DNA of 33,058 nucleotides from Welwitschia mirabilis (lineage: Eukaryota > Gnetophyta > Gnetopsida > Welwitschiales). Positions 11,034 through 21,230 of the stretch are shown in pieces. Every line of letters starts with the position of its first letter. The stretch's first letter is position 1. A program made the position numbers and the translations under genes. Location: NCBI GenBank assembly GCA_051453625.1, contig JBOZIK010000001.1, positions 118,054,341-118,087,398 of the forward strand, read 5' to 3'. The notes beneath the pieces are model-generated. The model worked only from the letters and a program-made list of their open reading frames with translations, made no database searches and had not been told where the DNA came from.

Positions 11034-11945
11034 TATTGGTAAAATCCTAGTTTTGATGATTTCACTTATCAAATATAATATATTTAATGTATAGATAGGA
11101 TATTAACGAGTATTAAGATTGTAAATAGTAGTCAAACTAGTCAAAACTTAAGGCCAAAGACATTTAACAAGATGTACACATAAAGCTCAATATCATAGAA
11201 GTTTCAGCTTAAAATTTAGGGAGGATAAAGAAAATTGACCAAGCATGTCAACAATGCTGAATACATCTAGCATAAAGATGTCTAAACTAATGAAGACATT
11301 TAGGCTGAATTTGAAGCTAAAGTAAATGAAACATGTCTATTAAAATGAAGATGAGGATCATTAAACTCAGAGAGGAGGGGTGAATGAGTTCCATCAAATA
11401 AAAATTTAAATCAAATTACTAAATAACAATGCATAATAAAAACACCGTACCAAATAATGTGGTTTTCCAATCTAGGTATTTCCACATACAAAGAATAACT
11501 TTTACTTATGCCTCTAAATATTCTTAACCTACATGAAAATAGTGATTTTATGGTGTACCATTAACCTTATAACAAATGAGATATTTCTTGTAAGGAAACA
11601 CTCTCTTCCCCTTAAGGGAATAGTTGTTTTCATAAGTCCATCATGAACCTTTACAATAGTGAGAGTCTCCTCACAAAACTGCACTCTCTCCCTTATAAGG
11701 AAATAATGGTTTTCTAGCTTATCAATAATCTTACATCAAACAAGTACATAAAAGAACAATGTCAAAAGCACACCCCTACAAGAATTTCCTTAAAAGGTAT
11801 TTGATAATCAAGAATGAAATTATCATAATATTCAATAATAAATAGTCCAGAATGTAAACCATAAGAATAAAACAATAACAAGCCTAAAGATGTTTCATAT
11901 TTAAGATCCTTAATGATGTAGGATTAGTTTAAACGTAGCGCTCTG

Positions 11946-11988
<43 letters not shown>

Positions 11989-11998
11989 TATCATCATC
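11946..11998 (+). repeat. (TCA)n microsatellite
   Basis: Fourteen perfect TCA units (11946-11987), then a TTA interruption and further TCATC units. It lies 140-190 bases upstream of the chloroplast-derived psbT and may mark the insertion or repair junction (inference). Confidence 0.95.
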
Positions 11999-12139
11999 TA
12001 GCACTTTTATACATACATTCCCTTTTTTTGTTCAATTGCTCTATCATTATACATTATACCTATTGTGGTATATTATTATCAACTTTAATATAAATTAAAT
12101 AGCATGAAAGCTCTCTTTATACAAATTATGGTGGAATCT

Positions 12140-12247
12140 ATGGAAGCATTGATTTATACATTCCTATTGATATCAACTTTAGGAATTATATTTTTCGCTA
12201 TTTTTTTTCGAGAATCGCCTAAAGTTCAGACTAAAGGAGGAAAATAA
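12140..12247 (+). CDS. psbT: psbT, photosystem II protein T, in a nuclear chloroplast-DNA insertion (NUPT)
   Basis: A complete 35-codon frame with ATG at 12140 and TAA at 12245. The protein starts [19 protein letters not shown], then a [10 protein letters not shown] segment and a KGGK tail. This is the chloroplast photosystem II subunit T: one transmembrane helix (about residues 3-23) and a short basic stromal tail, usual length 33-35 residues. In the chloroplast it sits between psbB and psbN and helps stabilise the photosystem II dimer. Here the about 35-bp AT-rich leader ending in GGTGGAATCT also looks plastid, but the surroundings are retrotransposon LTR, so this is most likely chloroplast DNA moved to the nucleus. 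It is free of stops while everything around it is broken, so the transfer is probably recent. It is unlikely to be functional here, with no plastid promoter or transit peptide. A plastid contig misassembled here is the alternative. Confidence 0.85.
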   Translation: MEALIYTFLLISTLGIIFFAIFFRESPKVQTKGGK

Positions 12248-12305
12248 TTTTTCGGATTTTCCAACTAACTTCTCATTCTTTCCTTAAAGGTAGAATGAAG
12301 TAAGT

Positions 12306-12797
12306 NNNNNNNNNNNNNNNNNNNNNNNNNNNNNNNNNNNNNNNNNNNNNNNNNNNNNNNNNNNNNNNNNNNNNNNNNNNNNNNNNNNNNNNNNNNNNNN
12401 NNNNNNNNNNNNNNNNNNNNNNNNNNNNNNNNNNNNNNNNNNNNNNNNNNNNNNNNNNNNNNNNNNNNNNNNNNNNNNNNNNNNNNNNNNNNNNNNNNNN
12501 NNNNNNNNNNNNNNNNNNNNNNNNNNNNNNNNNNNNNNNNNNNNNNNNNNNNNNNNNNNNNNNNNNNNNNNNNNNNNNNNNNNNNNNNNNNNNNNNNNNN
12601 NNNNNNNNNNNNNNNNNNNNNNNNNNNNNNNNNNNNNNNNNNNNNNNNNNNNNNNNNNNNNNNNNNNNNNNNNNNNNNNNNNNNNNNNNNNNNNNNNNNN
12701 NNNNNNNNNNNNNNNNNNNNNNNNNNNNNNNNNNNNNNNNNNNNNNNNNNNNNNNNNNNNNNNNNNNNNNNNNNNNNNNNNNNNNNNNNNNNNNNNN
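12306..12797. other. Assembly gap, 492 N
   Basis: Flanks are partly repeated: about 85 bases covering the end of psbT and following sequence (12219-12303) recur at 12798-12881. Confidence 0.95.
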
Positions 12798-12881
12798 CTA
12801 AAGTTTTGACTAAAGGAGGAAAATAATTTTTTGAATTTTCCAACTAACTTCTCATTATTTCCTTAAAGGTAGAAGTGAAGT
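12798..12881 (+). pseudogene. Second, diverged copy of the psbT 3' end
   Basis: The last codons of psbT (CTAAAGTTTTGACTAAAGG..., stop TAA) and the next 50 bases repeat 12219-12303 with several differences, among them CAG to TTG and CGG to TGA. It is either a second copy of the chloroplast insertion, another haplotype, or a false duplication at the gap. The divergence is higher than at the 100-N gaps, which favours a real second copy. Confidence 0.7.
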
Positions 12882-13229
12882 CCCTTTAGACAAGATATTT
12901 TTGTCTAAAATCTGATGGATTTTTCAAAAAACATGGGTCCAATTTCAAATAAAATGGTCTGAATCTAAGATGAAAATAATGTAGATCTAAGATCAAAAGA
13001 TAAAAGTAATACAAGATTCTTGCTAATAATGTCTAGATTCTTCATGAAAAGTTTGTTTCACTTGTGCATTCACTATTCTTCATTTAATCATTGTGTGCCA
13101 AGATAAAAAGCTGAGTATGGTTATTGTTCCAAAAATTCACCTTTATTTCATAATGTCAAGGCTCTTTATAGTCAAGGAAGAAAAAGTCACTTCACCTTGA
13201 AAGCTAGCCATTTAACTTTATAACTGCCA

Positions 13230-14160
13230 TACAATTGATAGGAAATGTCTACATTTTAGGTGCATAACTTTAGTTTTAATGAATGTGAACTTTGGTTTAA
13301 TATGTCTTCAATTTTGTAGACATCTACTAACAATTAGACATCTTTACCTTATAAACATCTTTAGTTAAATTATCTAGATTTTGAAGAATTTTCTCTGTTA
13401 TATCCTTAGGATCTTGTAATCATGAATCCATTATGTACAACTTCATAGATTACCTAAAATACAAGATATTAGTCAAAAACAAATTTAACTCTATTACTTG
13501 TTTCAGCTTAGTTTAGACATCTTTGAATAGGTAGACATCTTCATTTATGTCAGGTTTAACTTTTAGCTTAGTTGTCTTTTGTCCTATGACTTGATTTTAG
13601 TACATTTAAGATGTCTAAAACTTTCTAGATGTCTCACTCAAGATGTCTTCAATCTTTTAAACATCTTTAAACAATGGATCTTATCATTTTAACATCTGAT
13701 CCTTTTCATGAGATGTTGTCTTTGAAGATCCATCATGATCTAGTGTCTATAAAGGTCTAATGTTCTTGTAATGACTTGTCTACATAATGATATAAAATAG
13801 TTGATAACTAGATTCATTAAAAATATATTTACCAATAGAAGTTATCCAGGTTAAACCGTGAAGCTAAGACAAGTAAAATATATCTATCCTATAGAAAATA
13901 TTCATATTGTTTCAACTAATAAAAAGGTATCTATTGAATTAAAAATACATGTACTAAACTAAAAAAATGATAGAGATCAGCTATTCTACGATGAGTTATT
14001 CATTTCATAAGAAATCAAGCAAGTTTTACATGATAAATTATTTATGTCCAAGGATTAGAGAAATGGTAATTCAAAGTTTGTTAAAATCTAAACAGGTTAA
14101 GCAAAGATGTCTTTCAAGTTGTTATGAGAGACATCTACTACAATGAAAACATCTGTTTAA
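13230..14160 (+). promoter_or_regulatory. GACGTC-like motif cluster in B-type LTR
   Basis: Repeated AGACATCT, AGATGTCT and related motifs at about 13316, 13337, 13518, 13535, 13607, 13628, 13643, 14106 and 14130, upstream of the TATA box at 14288. This is the arrangement expected of an upstream promoter element in the LTR U3 part; regulatory role inferred. Confidence 0.5.
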
Positions 14161-14287
14161 AAAATTAACAAAAAATTAAATAAACATTAAATTACTAAAT
14201 ATTAGTTATTTATAGACATTGCACTATGTGTAAACTATTTCAAGTAGCTATTTTATTAGGATAAAGGCCCAAAAAAAGCCTCTTCAG

Positions 14288-14296
14288 TATAAAAGG
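14288..14296 (+). promoter_or_regulatory. TATA box of B-type LTR
   Basis: TATAAAAGG, a strong plant TATA box, about 130-1050 bases downstream of the motif cluster. It should set the U3/R boundary shortly after. Confidence 0.6.
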
Positions 14297-14751
14297 CAAA
14301 AGAAGTAAAGAGGAAAGGGTTACTTAAATGGGGATTGGTACTAAACAAAATGAAATCTTAGTTCTTGATGAAGAGACTCATTTCTTGAAGATATTAATTG
14401 ATGTTTGATACTCTCATTACTATAAAACTCTAATCTTAGTTATTCATGGATGACTACATTAAGAAGAACTTAAGCAATCATCTATAAGACATTATTTTAG
14501 GATTAGTATTCTTTCTTTACATTTGTATTGACACTTCATTATAGTACTATTAGATTGCTAAATCCATTCATTCTAGTCCATACAATCTAAATTATCTTAT
14601 TTACTAGGATCCCTTACTTGAGATTTTCATAATATAAGACAACTCTTATATGGATGTGCTTCTTTGAATGCTTGAAAGCACTGTTCTATCTTAATCATTA
14701 TAATCACTAAGGCAAATAGAGTGTTATCTTGTGAGGAGTATCACATTTATA

Positions 14752-15542
14752 NNNNNNNNNNNNNNNNNNNNNNNNNNNNNNNNNNNNNNNNNNNNNNNNN
14801 NNNNNNNNNNNNNNNNNNNNNNNNNNNNNNNNNNNNNNNNNNNNNNNNNNNNNNNNNNNNNNNNNNNNNNNNNNNNNNNNNNNNNNNNNNNNNNNNNNNN
14901 NNNNNNNNNNNNNNNNNNNNNNNNNNNNNNNNNNNNNNNNNNNNNNNNNNNNNNNNNNNNNNNNNNNNNNNNNNNNNNNNNNNNNNNNNNNNNNNNNNNN
15001 NNNNNNNNNNNNNNNNNNNNNNNNNNNNNNNNNNNNNNNNNNNNNNNNNNNNNNNNNNNNNNNNNNNNNNNNNNNNNNNNNNNNNNNNNNNNNNNNNNNN
15101 NNNNNNNNNNNNNNNNNNNNNNNNNNNNNNNNNNNNNNNNNNNNNNNNNNNNNNNNNNNNNNNNNNNNNNNNNNNNNNNNNNNNNNNNNNNNNNNNNNNN
15201 NNNNNNNNNNNNNNNNNNNNNNNNNNNNNNNNNNNNNNNNNNNNNNNNNNNNNNNNNNNNNNNNNNNNNNNNNNNNNNNNNNNNNNNNNNNNNNNNNNNN
15301 NNNNNNNNNNNNNNNNNNNNNNNNNNNNNNNNNNNNNNNNNNNNNNNNNNNNNNNNNNNNNNNNNNNNNNNNNNNNNNNNNNNNNNNNNNNNNNNNNNNN
15401 NNNNNNNNNNNNNNNNNNNNNNNNNNNNNNNNNNNNNNNNNNNNNNNNNNNNNNNNNNNNNNNNNNNNNNNNNNNNNNNNNNNNNNNNNNNNNNNNNNNN
15501 NNNNNNNNNNNNNNNNNNNNNNNNNNNNNNNNNNNNNNNNNN
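14752..15542. other. Assembly gap, 791 N
   Basis: I see no repeat between its flanks. Any frame spanning it is an artefact of N. Confidence 0.95.
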
Positions 15543-15719
15543 TATATAAGCCTAGTGCTACTCCAAAACCACTATTTTTATAGGAAAAATATATTCAAAG
15601 GTGTGAAGGAAAGCTATCTTCTGAGTGCAAAAGTATCCAAGTCAAGGAACCATGTTAAATTGGTAAGATCTTTATTATCCTTTTTATTTATTTCCAATTA
15701 TGAATTTTTATTTAGTTGA

Positions 15720-16080
15720 TCATCCGAGTTTAATAATCTTCATTAAGTTATTTACCTAATGTAGCTTAATATAAGATATTAAAATAACCCATGTATCATA
15801 AAATTATGTATTCTATTAATTTTGAAAATAATCATCAACTTATCATTTTTCCATAACATTTTTAAGATACTTATCTAATTTAAAAGAATGTTATAATAAA
15901 TGAATATTATTTATCCTAAAATATCAGTGCTACTACCTAATTCACCTACACAATTAGTCTTTCTTTGTATAACATTTCAATTCTTACTCTCTAAACTTGA
16001 CATGGAAAATTTAGTTGAATGCAATTATGGGCTTAATCAAATTTCATCTTAGAGATAACTAACATCATTAATAACATATG
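15720..16080. other. Unassigned AT-rich stretch
   Basis: No coding frame, repeat or recognisable element part seen on either strand. Confidence 0.5.
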
Positions 16081-16520
16081 ATGATGAGGATAATCACATG
16101 TAACAACATGTGATAATGTTGAGTAGGATGGCATGGATAACACATGATAGCATCATTAGTTAATAGAAATAGTAGAGTTTAGAAGTTAAGTGTTAAAATT
16201 ATTATGATGATTTATACTTAATACAAGATAATAAAGATTCTACCTAATGCTTAATGATATATTTTATAATCACTAACTTAATGCTATAAGCAAAAGGCTT
16301 GTAACTTTCCCCCATATCATGCTCATATATAAAAGGGCCTTGAGCCCTTATTTATAACATCATTTATTTGGCAAAGTAATAAAACATGAGCTTATGAGCA
16401 CTGCCTTTGAAAGTAAGTTTGTTTAGAGGATAGCTTAAGAAGTTCATACCAGTCTTATTTTTCTATCAATATAATGTACATTTTTGGAATCAATACAAGT
16501 GGTCATTTTCTCTTGATTTT
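16081..16520 (+). repeat. Solo-LTR-like promoter remnant
   Basis: Contains TATATAAAA at 16326, a perfect 6-bp inverted repeat AAGGGC-CTTGA-GCCCTT (16333-16349) right after it, and AATAAA at 16378. This TATA, short hairpin and polyadenylation-signal order within 60 bases is typical of the R region of short plant copia LTRs. It is not the LTR of A, B or C. Ends were not determined. Confidence 0.4.
16326..16349 (+). promoter_or_regulatory. TATA box plus GGGC/GCCC hairpin
   Basis: TATATAAAA overlaps the left arm of a 6-bp perfect stem with the 5-base loop CTTGA, 29 bases before AATAAA. Confidence 0.55.
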
Positions 16521-16942
16521 AATTTGAAAATAACTTTATACTTCTGATGCTTAACTAATAGCCAAGTTATTAAATTATATTATTATTTGAGTAATGTTTT
16601 AGTTAGTTGGTTTAAGTTTCTTTTGTTTGATNNNNNNNNNNNNNNNNNNNNNNNNNNNNNNNNNNNNNNNNNNNNNNNNNNNNNNNNNNNNNNNNNNNNN
16701 NNNNNNNNNNNNNNNNNNNNNNNNNATGAAATTATGTTAGCATGACTTAAGCCATTCCTACTTAATAGATTAAGTATGTTTCAAGAATTCATAAGACATA
16801 TTTGAATAGAAAAGGTTCTTAAGGGAAAATTGCCTTGAACTTGGAGCTAGTTTGATTTCCTACCTCTTTAGATGAAATTTTAATAAGATTCTTCACTTCT
16901 ATCTTTTCTTCTTTCTTAAATTATAATTATAAGACTATAAAA
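16521..16942. other. Unassigned sequence containing a 94-N gap
   Basis: AT-rich and without a recognisable frame. The N run is 16632-16725, and its flanks do not repeat each other. This is the left target flank of element C. Confidence 0.6.
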
Positions 16943-17104
16943 TGTTAAGTTATAACTTGTCAACTTGGTTTCAAACTAATAATTTATGGTATAGAAAAAT
17001 GTCATGTATTTTTTAGAGAAAATATTAATTCTTGTAGATCAGAAGTAGCAAACATTTATTACTAGACTTACCTAAATGTGACAAGTTATAGTTCCTCAAA
17101 GGAA

Positions 17105-17515
17105 TTAACTATATTCTTAAGGGGTTAATTAAACCTATATCAAGAATTATCAAAACTAAGTTACTAAGGGATTGACTTGAATCCTAAGGGGTCAACTAGA
17201 CCTATGCAATAATTTATCACATCTAATCATTAAGGAATTGACTAAATTCTTGAGGGATCAATTGGATCTAAAGTAAAAATGTTTTCATCTTTGGTCATCA
17301 GGGATCAACTAAACCTAAGCTATACATGTTGTTTTGCACTTTTTTCCATATGGAGTTAACTAGACCAAAATGCAATCAACTAGATCCTAGATGGGATCAA
17401 TCAGACATGAAGACATAAAGATAGTAGGTTGACCAGAAAAAGATGGGGGTGACCAACTTCAGTGATAATACTAAATGGGGTCAATCAAATGTTTTAAGGG
17501 ATTGGTCAGTTATGA
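17105..17515 (+). promoter_or_regulatory. GTCGAC-like motif array in LTR C
   Basis: Copies include ATTGACTT (17171), GTCAACTAGA (17191), AATTGACTA (about 17236), GGGATCAACT (17301), AGTTAACTAGACC (17354), AATCAACTAGATCC (17374) and GGGATCAATCAGA (17394). They sit in U3 ahead of the putative TATA at 17603. The 3' LTR carries the same array at 25421-25830, with one GTCGA core still intact near 25550. Confidence 0.6.
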
Positions 17516-17602
17516 TAGAAATAAAATTTTTCTAGGCATTACCATTCTATTTTTATTTGTTATAGAATTATATCTACTTGTAAAACCCTAAAATGTAACT
17601 CC

Positions 17603-17616
17603 TATATATTTATAAG
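17603..17616 (+). promoter_or_regulatory. Putative TATA box of LTR C
   Basis: TATATATTTATAAG follows the motif array by about 90 bases. The corresponding place in the 3' LTR is more decayed. Confidence 0.45.
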
Positions 17617-18147
17617 TCATCAAAATCATTACATCTCTCCTACTTGATCATAAATCGAATGAGCATCTTTTTAATTATTAGTCTATTCATTAATCAGTTC
17701 ACACTATACATACTTGGATTTGTAATGTCATCACTAATAGTATAGTACTATCATCATTATACTTCAGATCTAGTAAAGCCTGTGCATTATGACATACTAT
17801 TGCCACTAAAATGTATTTTCTAAAATGGTTGAGATTGAGCCTTTAAAAAGTTTGATTGTAAAAGGTTATAGGTGAATCTAAAATACCTAGAAAGTGAGTA
17901 AAAAAGGTTCAAATTATTCGTAGATATAATCTTATCACCAAGAGTAGAGTAAAGGGTTTTCATAAACCATGATAAATCATGTGTCAATCTACATTGGTAT
18001 TTTCTATTTTTAGTTATATTCTTTCAAGTTATTTTTAGTATTTCATATGCATAAATATTTTTAGTATTCAATACTTATGAAGATATCTTTTAATTTATTT
18101 ATTTTTAAATCCTATTCACCCTCCTCTAGAGTTCTATATTCTTCATT

Positions 18148-18159
18148 TGATATCAAAGA
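18148..18159 (+). other. Primer binding site of element C (initiator-Met tRNA type)
   Basis: TGATATCAAAGA matches 9 of 12 bases of the canonical plant copia site TGGTATCAGAGC. All three differences are substitutions, two of them G-to-A. It starts two bases after the LTR end, as expected. Confidence 0.8.
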
Positions 18160-18209
18160 TAGTTAAGTCATTAATAGATCCTAATAGGTATAGACTCTGA
18201 ACCCTGAAT

Positions 18210-19830
18210 ATGAGTAATCCTTCTAATGGCCTCTCTACCAAAAGACCACCCATGTTCTATGGAATAAATTATGCTTACTGAAAGGCCTATATGAGAATCT
18301 TTATTAGATCCTTAGATGCAGACATAGAGAAGGTAATCTATCATGCCCACACTCTCCAAAATATCACCATAGTGATAGAAAAATCTCAAGATCAATGGAC
18401 CCCTACCAACAAAGCTAAGGATACTCTAGATGCCTATGCTCTTAATGCTATTTTTTGTGTAGTATGTGTAAAAGAATTTAAGAGGATTGTTAACTATGAA
18501 CATGCTAAAAAATCCTGGGATAATCTTGAAATAGCACATAAAGAAACATCCAATATAAAACAAGCAAAGCTATAGATTCTTATCTCCAAGTTTGAATATA
18601 TTTACATGGAATAAGAGGAGACTCTATAAGAGTTCTTTTCTAGACTGACAATCATTATAAACTTTATGATAAGTCTAGGCAAGAAAATAAATGAAGATAA
18701 GGTTATACAAAAAGTTCTAAGATCTATCCCAAGATNNNNNNNNNNNNNNNNNNNNNNNNNNNNNNNNNNNNNNNNNNNNNNNNNNNNNNNNNNNNNNNNN
18801 NNNNNNNNNNNNNNNNNNNNNNNNNNNNNNNNNNNGATAAGGTTATACAAAAAGTTCTAAGATCTATCCCAAGATGCGTTTAGCCAAAGATCACATCCAT
18901 CAAAGAAAGCAAGAACATCAATAGAATGGAACTTGATAAACTTCAAGGTAATCTTCAAATTTATGAGTTAAACTTTTTTAAAGATAAAAAGAAAAGTCTT
19001 ATATTGAAAAATGTGTAGGAAGAGTTTAAATTTAAAAAATCATATAAAGATCTTAATAAGGTTGAAGTTGCTCTTTTGGTAAGGAGATTCAAAAAAATTA
19101 TTACATAAAAGAAATTTAAGATAAACTAAGAAAGTGATCAAAAAGGGGTCATTCAAAACTAAGAAAAGATCTAGAAAAAGGAAAGAAGAACCAATGTTAT
19201 GCCTATAAGGAATACAGACATGTTATAAATGAATGTCCAAATAATTAAAGAGATCAAAGGAAATCCAAGGCATCCTCTTTTATTACCATCTAGAATAAAG
19301 TAGATGAGGAAGATAATAGTAGCTTAAGCTAAGGGTTAGATGGTGACATAAGACTTTCTTTCATGGCAATAATCCCTCCTATAAAGAACATGCCTTGCTT
19401 AATAGAACTAAATGATCTAGATCTTATTGAAGAAGATTAAAAGATACTTGAAGATACCTGTCAAGAGCTTTATTTAGAATGTGAAAAATTGGTAAAATGA
19501 ATTAACAAACTAAACAAGATAGTAAAGGCTCTGATGAAGGAAAAGCAAGAATTGAAAATAAAATACAAAATGGTTCAAACAGAAAACTCTAAAGTTACTC
19601 AAGAGGTAAAAATATTGTTTCACTTTGTAAATAAATTTTCAAATAGTTCAAGTAAATTGAAACAAATGCTTAGGATATGAAGACTAGTTCATGACAAGAA
19701 AAGTATTGGATTCATATCTCAAAAACCATTAAATTAGTTGAATGAGGTAACATGGTAAAATAATTACATGTCAAAAATTACATGTCATTCTTATGGAAAG
19801 ATTTATCATTTAAAATTATTTTGTAATGTT
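18210..19830 (+). pseudogene. Element C: gag polyprotein with two zinc knuckles
   Basis: ATG at 18210, soon after the primer site. The frame stays in register to the gap at 18736 with only four stops: TGA at 18279 where Trp is expected, and TAG/TAA at 18573, 18612 and 18627 where Gln fits the family. It includes a KRPPMFYGINYAY segment, DALNAIF/W-DNLEIAHKETS blocks and VLRSIPR, typical of the plant copia UBN2-type gag. After the gap come PKITSIKESKN and a KKSYKDLNK stretch. Zinc knuckle 1 is at 19195-19236 (CYAYKEYRHVINEC) and knuckle 2 at 19783-19824 (CHSYGKIYHLKLFC), both with Tyr for the second Cys. Between them (19440-19740) is a Lys/Glu-rich, coiled-coil-like stretch. It would form virus-like particles and bind RNA; now inactive. 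Confidence 0.85.
18736..18835. other. Assembly gap, 100 N, with repeated flanks
   Basis: Exactly 100 N. The 40 bases ending at 18735 recur identically at 18836-18875, so gag continues in frame if one copy is dropped. Confidence 0.95.
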
Positions 19831-19980
19831 AGAAAGTTAATGATCATTTTAAATTTTATTAACACTTTTCCATTTAAATGTATCCTAAGGGAATGTGTAC
19901 CACAATATTCTAAACAAACTAAGTGGATGAGGGCTGATAATTTAAAAATTTTATTGGTCCAAATAGCTTTTAAAGTATTA

Positions 19981-20340
19981 AATGGAACTTGATGATACTT
20001 GGATAGTGGCTATTCTCAACACATAATAGGCAACAAATCAAGATTTTAACATTTGAATGACTTTAATAAAGGAAAATAAACATTTGGTGACTATAAAAAA
20101 GCAAAGATTGAAGCAATTGGAAGAATCAATAAAGGGAACATGCTTAAAATTAATGAAGTTTTATATGTGAATGGTCTTAATCATAATTTGCTACGTATTA
20201 GCTAAATTTATCATAAAGTTCATAAAGTTATTTTTGATAGTTAAAAGTTTGAAGTTAACATGGTAAAATAAATGATGTTTTTCTTAAAGAAAATAGAATA
20301 AATAACGTTTACATCATTGATCAGTCTTTATTTGTTTATT
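19981..20340 (+). pseudogene. Element C: copia aspartic protease
   Basis: From 19993 the frame reads stop-YLDSGYSQHIIGNKSRF, FGDYKKAKIEAIGRI and MLKINEVLYVNGLNHNLL, the standard order of copia protease blocks. The catalytic Asp (GAT, 20002-20004) is intact, unlike in element A, but the conserved Trp before it is TGA, and other stops follow at the positions of Ser, Val and Gln. The domain cleaves the Gag-Pol polyprotein. It directly follows zinc knuckle 2. Confidence 0.85.
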
Positions 20341-20349
20341 ATTTTTATC

Positions 20350-21230
20350 ATATAAATTAAGAAGAATTATGGCATCAATAATTAGGACATGTAAACTATC
20401 ATTATCTCAAAACTATCATTAAAAAGAAAATTGTAAAAGGAATTTCTAATATTAACATTGAAAAACATGAGCTTTGTGATGCATGTTAAAAAAGGAAAAC
20501 TAGTTAGAACTTCTCATAAAAGGAAAAACCTAGTCTCCTCAACAATGCCACTTGAACTCATTAACAGAGACTTGGTGGGACTTGCCCAAACTAAAAGTTT
20601 AGAAGAAAAATAATATTTTCTAACTATAGTTGATGACTGCTCTAGATTTACTTAGATTAATTTCTCAAAAAACAAAGCTAAAACTTTTAAAATTTGTATT
20701 GAAATTTGTAACAAAATCTAAAATAAGAAAAGATACAGTATCAAAAAAGTTAGAAGTAACCACAAAGAGAACTCAAAAATCATCTTTTAGAGAAGTATTA
20801 TGTACACAATGGTATAAAACATCAGTTCTTAGCCCCAACTACTCCTCAACAAAATGGAATTATAGAGAGGGAAAGCTAAGTCTTTCAATAAATAATAAGA
20901 ACAATGTTAAATGATAAGGAAGTTTCTAAAACTCTTTGGACTAAAGTAATAAGCACTACTTGCTACATTATCAATAGAGTCTATCTAAGACTAGGCATCA
21001 ATAAAATCCTTTATGAGCTTTAGAAAGGAAGAAAACCAAATGTTTCATATTCTAAAGTCTTTAGAAGTAAATGATTTCTCCTAAAAGATAGAGAACATTT
21101 GAGTAAATTTAAGTAAAAATCTAATGAATCACTTTTTTAGGATACTCATCTAGAAGTAGAACCTATCACATTTTCAACAAATGAAGTCTAATAGTGAAAG
21201 AATATATAGATGTTTAAATAGATGACTTTA
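20350..21230 (+). pseudogene. Element C: integrase
   Basis: The N-terminal zinc-binding HHCC part is visible at about 20370-20490 (WHQ, GHVNYHYL, ELCDAC). The core has the first catalytic Asp in LINRDLVG (20569-20571), then IVDDCSRFT; the second catalytic Asp is replaced by Asn in VRSNHK (AAC, 20758-20760); the Glu is kept in NGIIERES (GAG, 20865-20867). The C-terminal part around 20930-21180 has TLW-K, TTCYIINRVYLR, YEL and EPITFSTNE-like pieces in shifted frames. The enzyme would insert element DNA into the genome; the Asp-to-Asn change alone should abolish activity. Confidence 0.85.

Larger units (their letters stand above)
11034..15719 (+). repeat. Long decayed B-type LTR with nested insertions
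   Basis: It begins at 11034 right after the polypurine tract (TG decayed to TA). Inside are a CTCAGAGAGGAGGGG patch at 11369, degenerate repeats like those at 5001-5115, a GACGTC-like motif cluster at 13230-14160, a TATA box at 14288, and after the 791-N gap an AAGGAACCATGTTAAAT segment at about 15639, typical of the 3' end of plant copia LTRs. A microsatellite and chloroplast DNA interrupt it at 11946-12250. The 3' boundary is uncertain because no primer site follows. The segment 12882-13230 shows nothing beyond AT-rich sequence. Confidence 0.45.
16943..18145 (+). repeat. 5' LTR of element C
   Basis: Starts TGTTAAGTTATAACTTGTC and ends in CA, two bases before the primer site. Length is about 1.2 kb. 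It aligns along its whole length with 25266-26473. Between 17105 and 17515 it holds about a dozen short motifs of the type GGGTCAACTAGACC or GGGATTGACTAGA, which are the two deamination products of a GTCGAC core. Confidence 0.85.

Noticed and set aside
14721-15719. Long open frames over N runs (also 12265-12843, 21743-22294, 1549-1939, 2095-2424)
   Set aside because: They are open only because N cannot give a stop.
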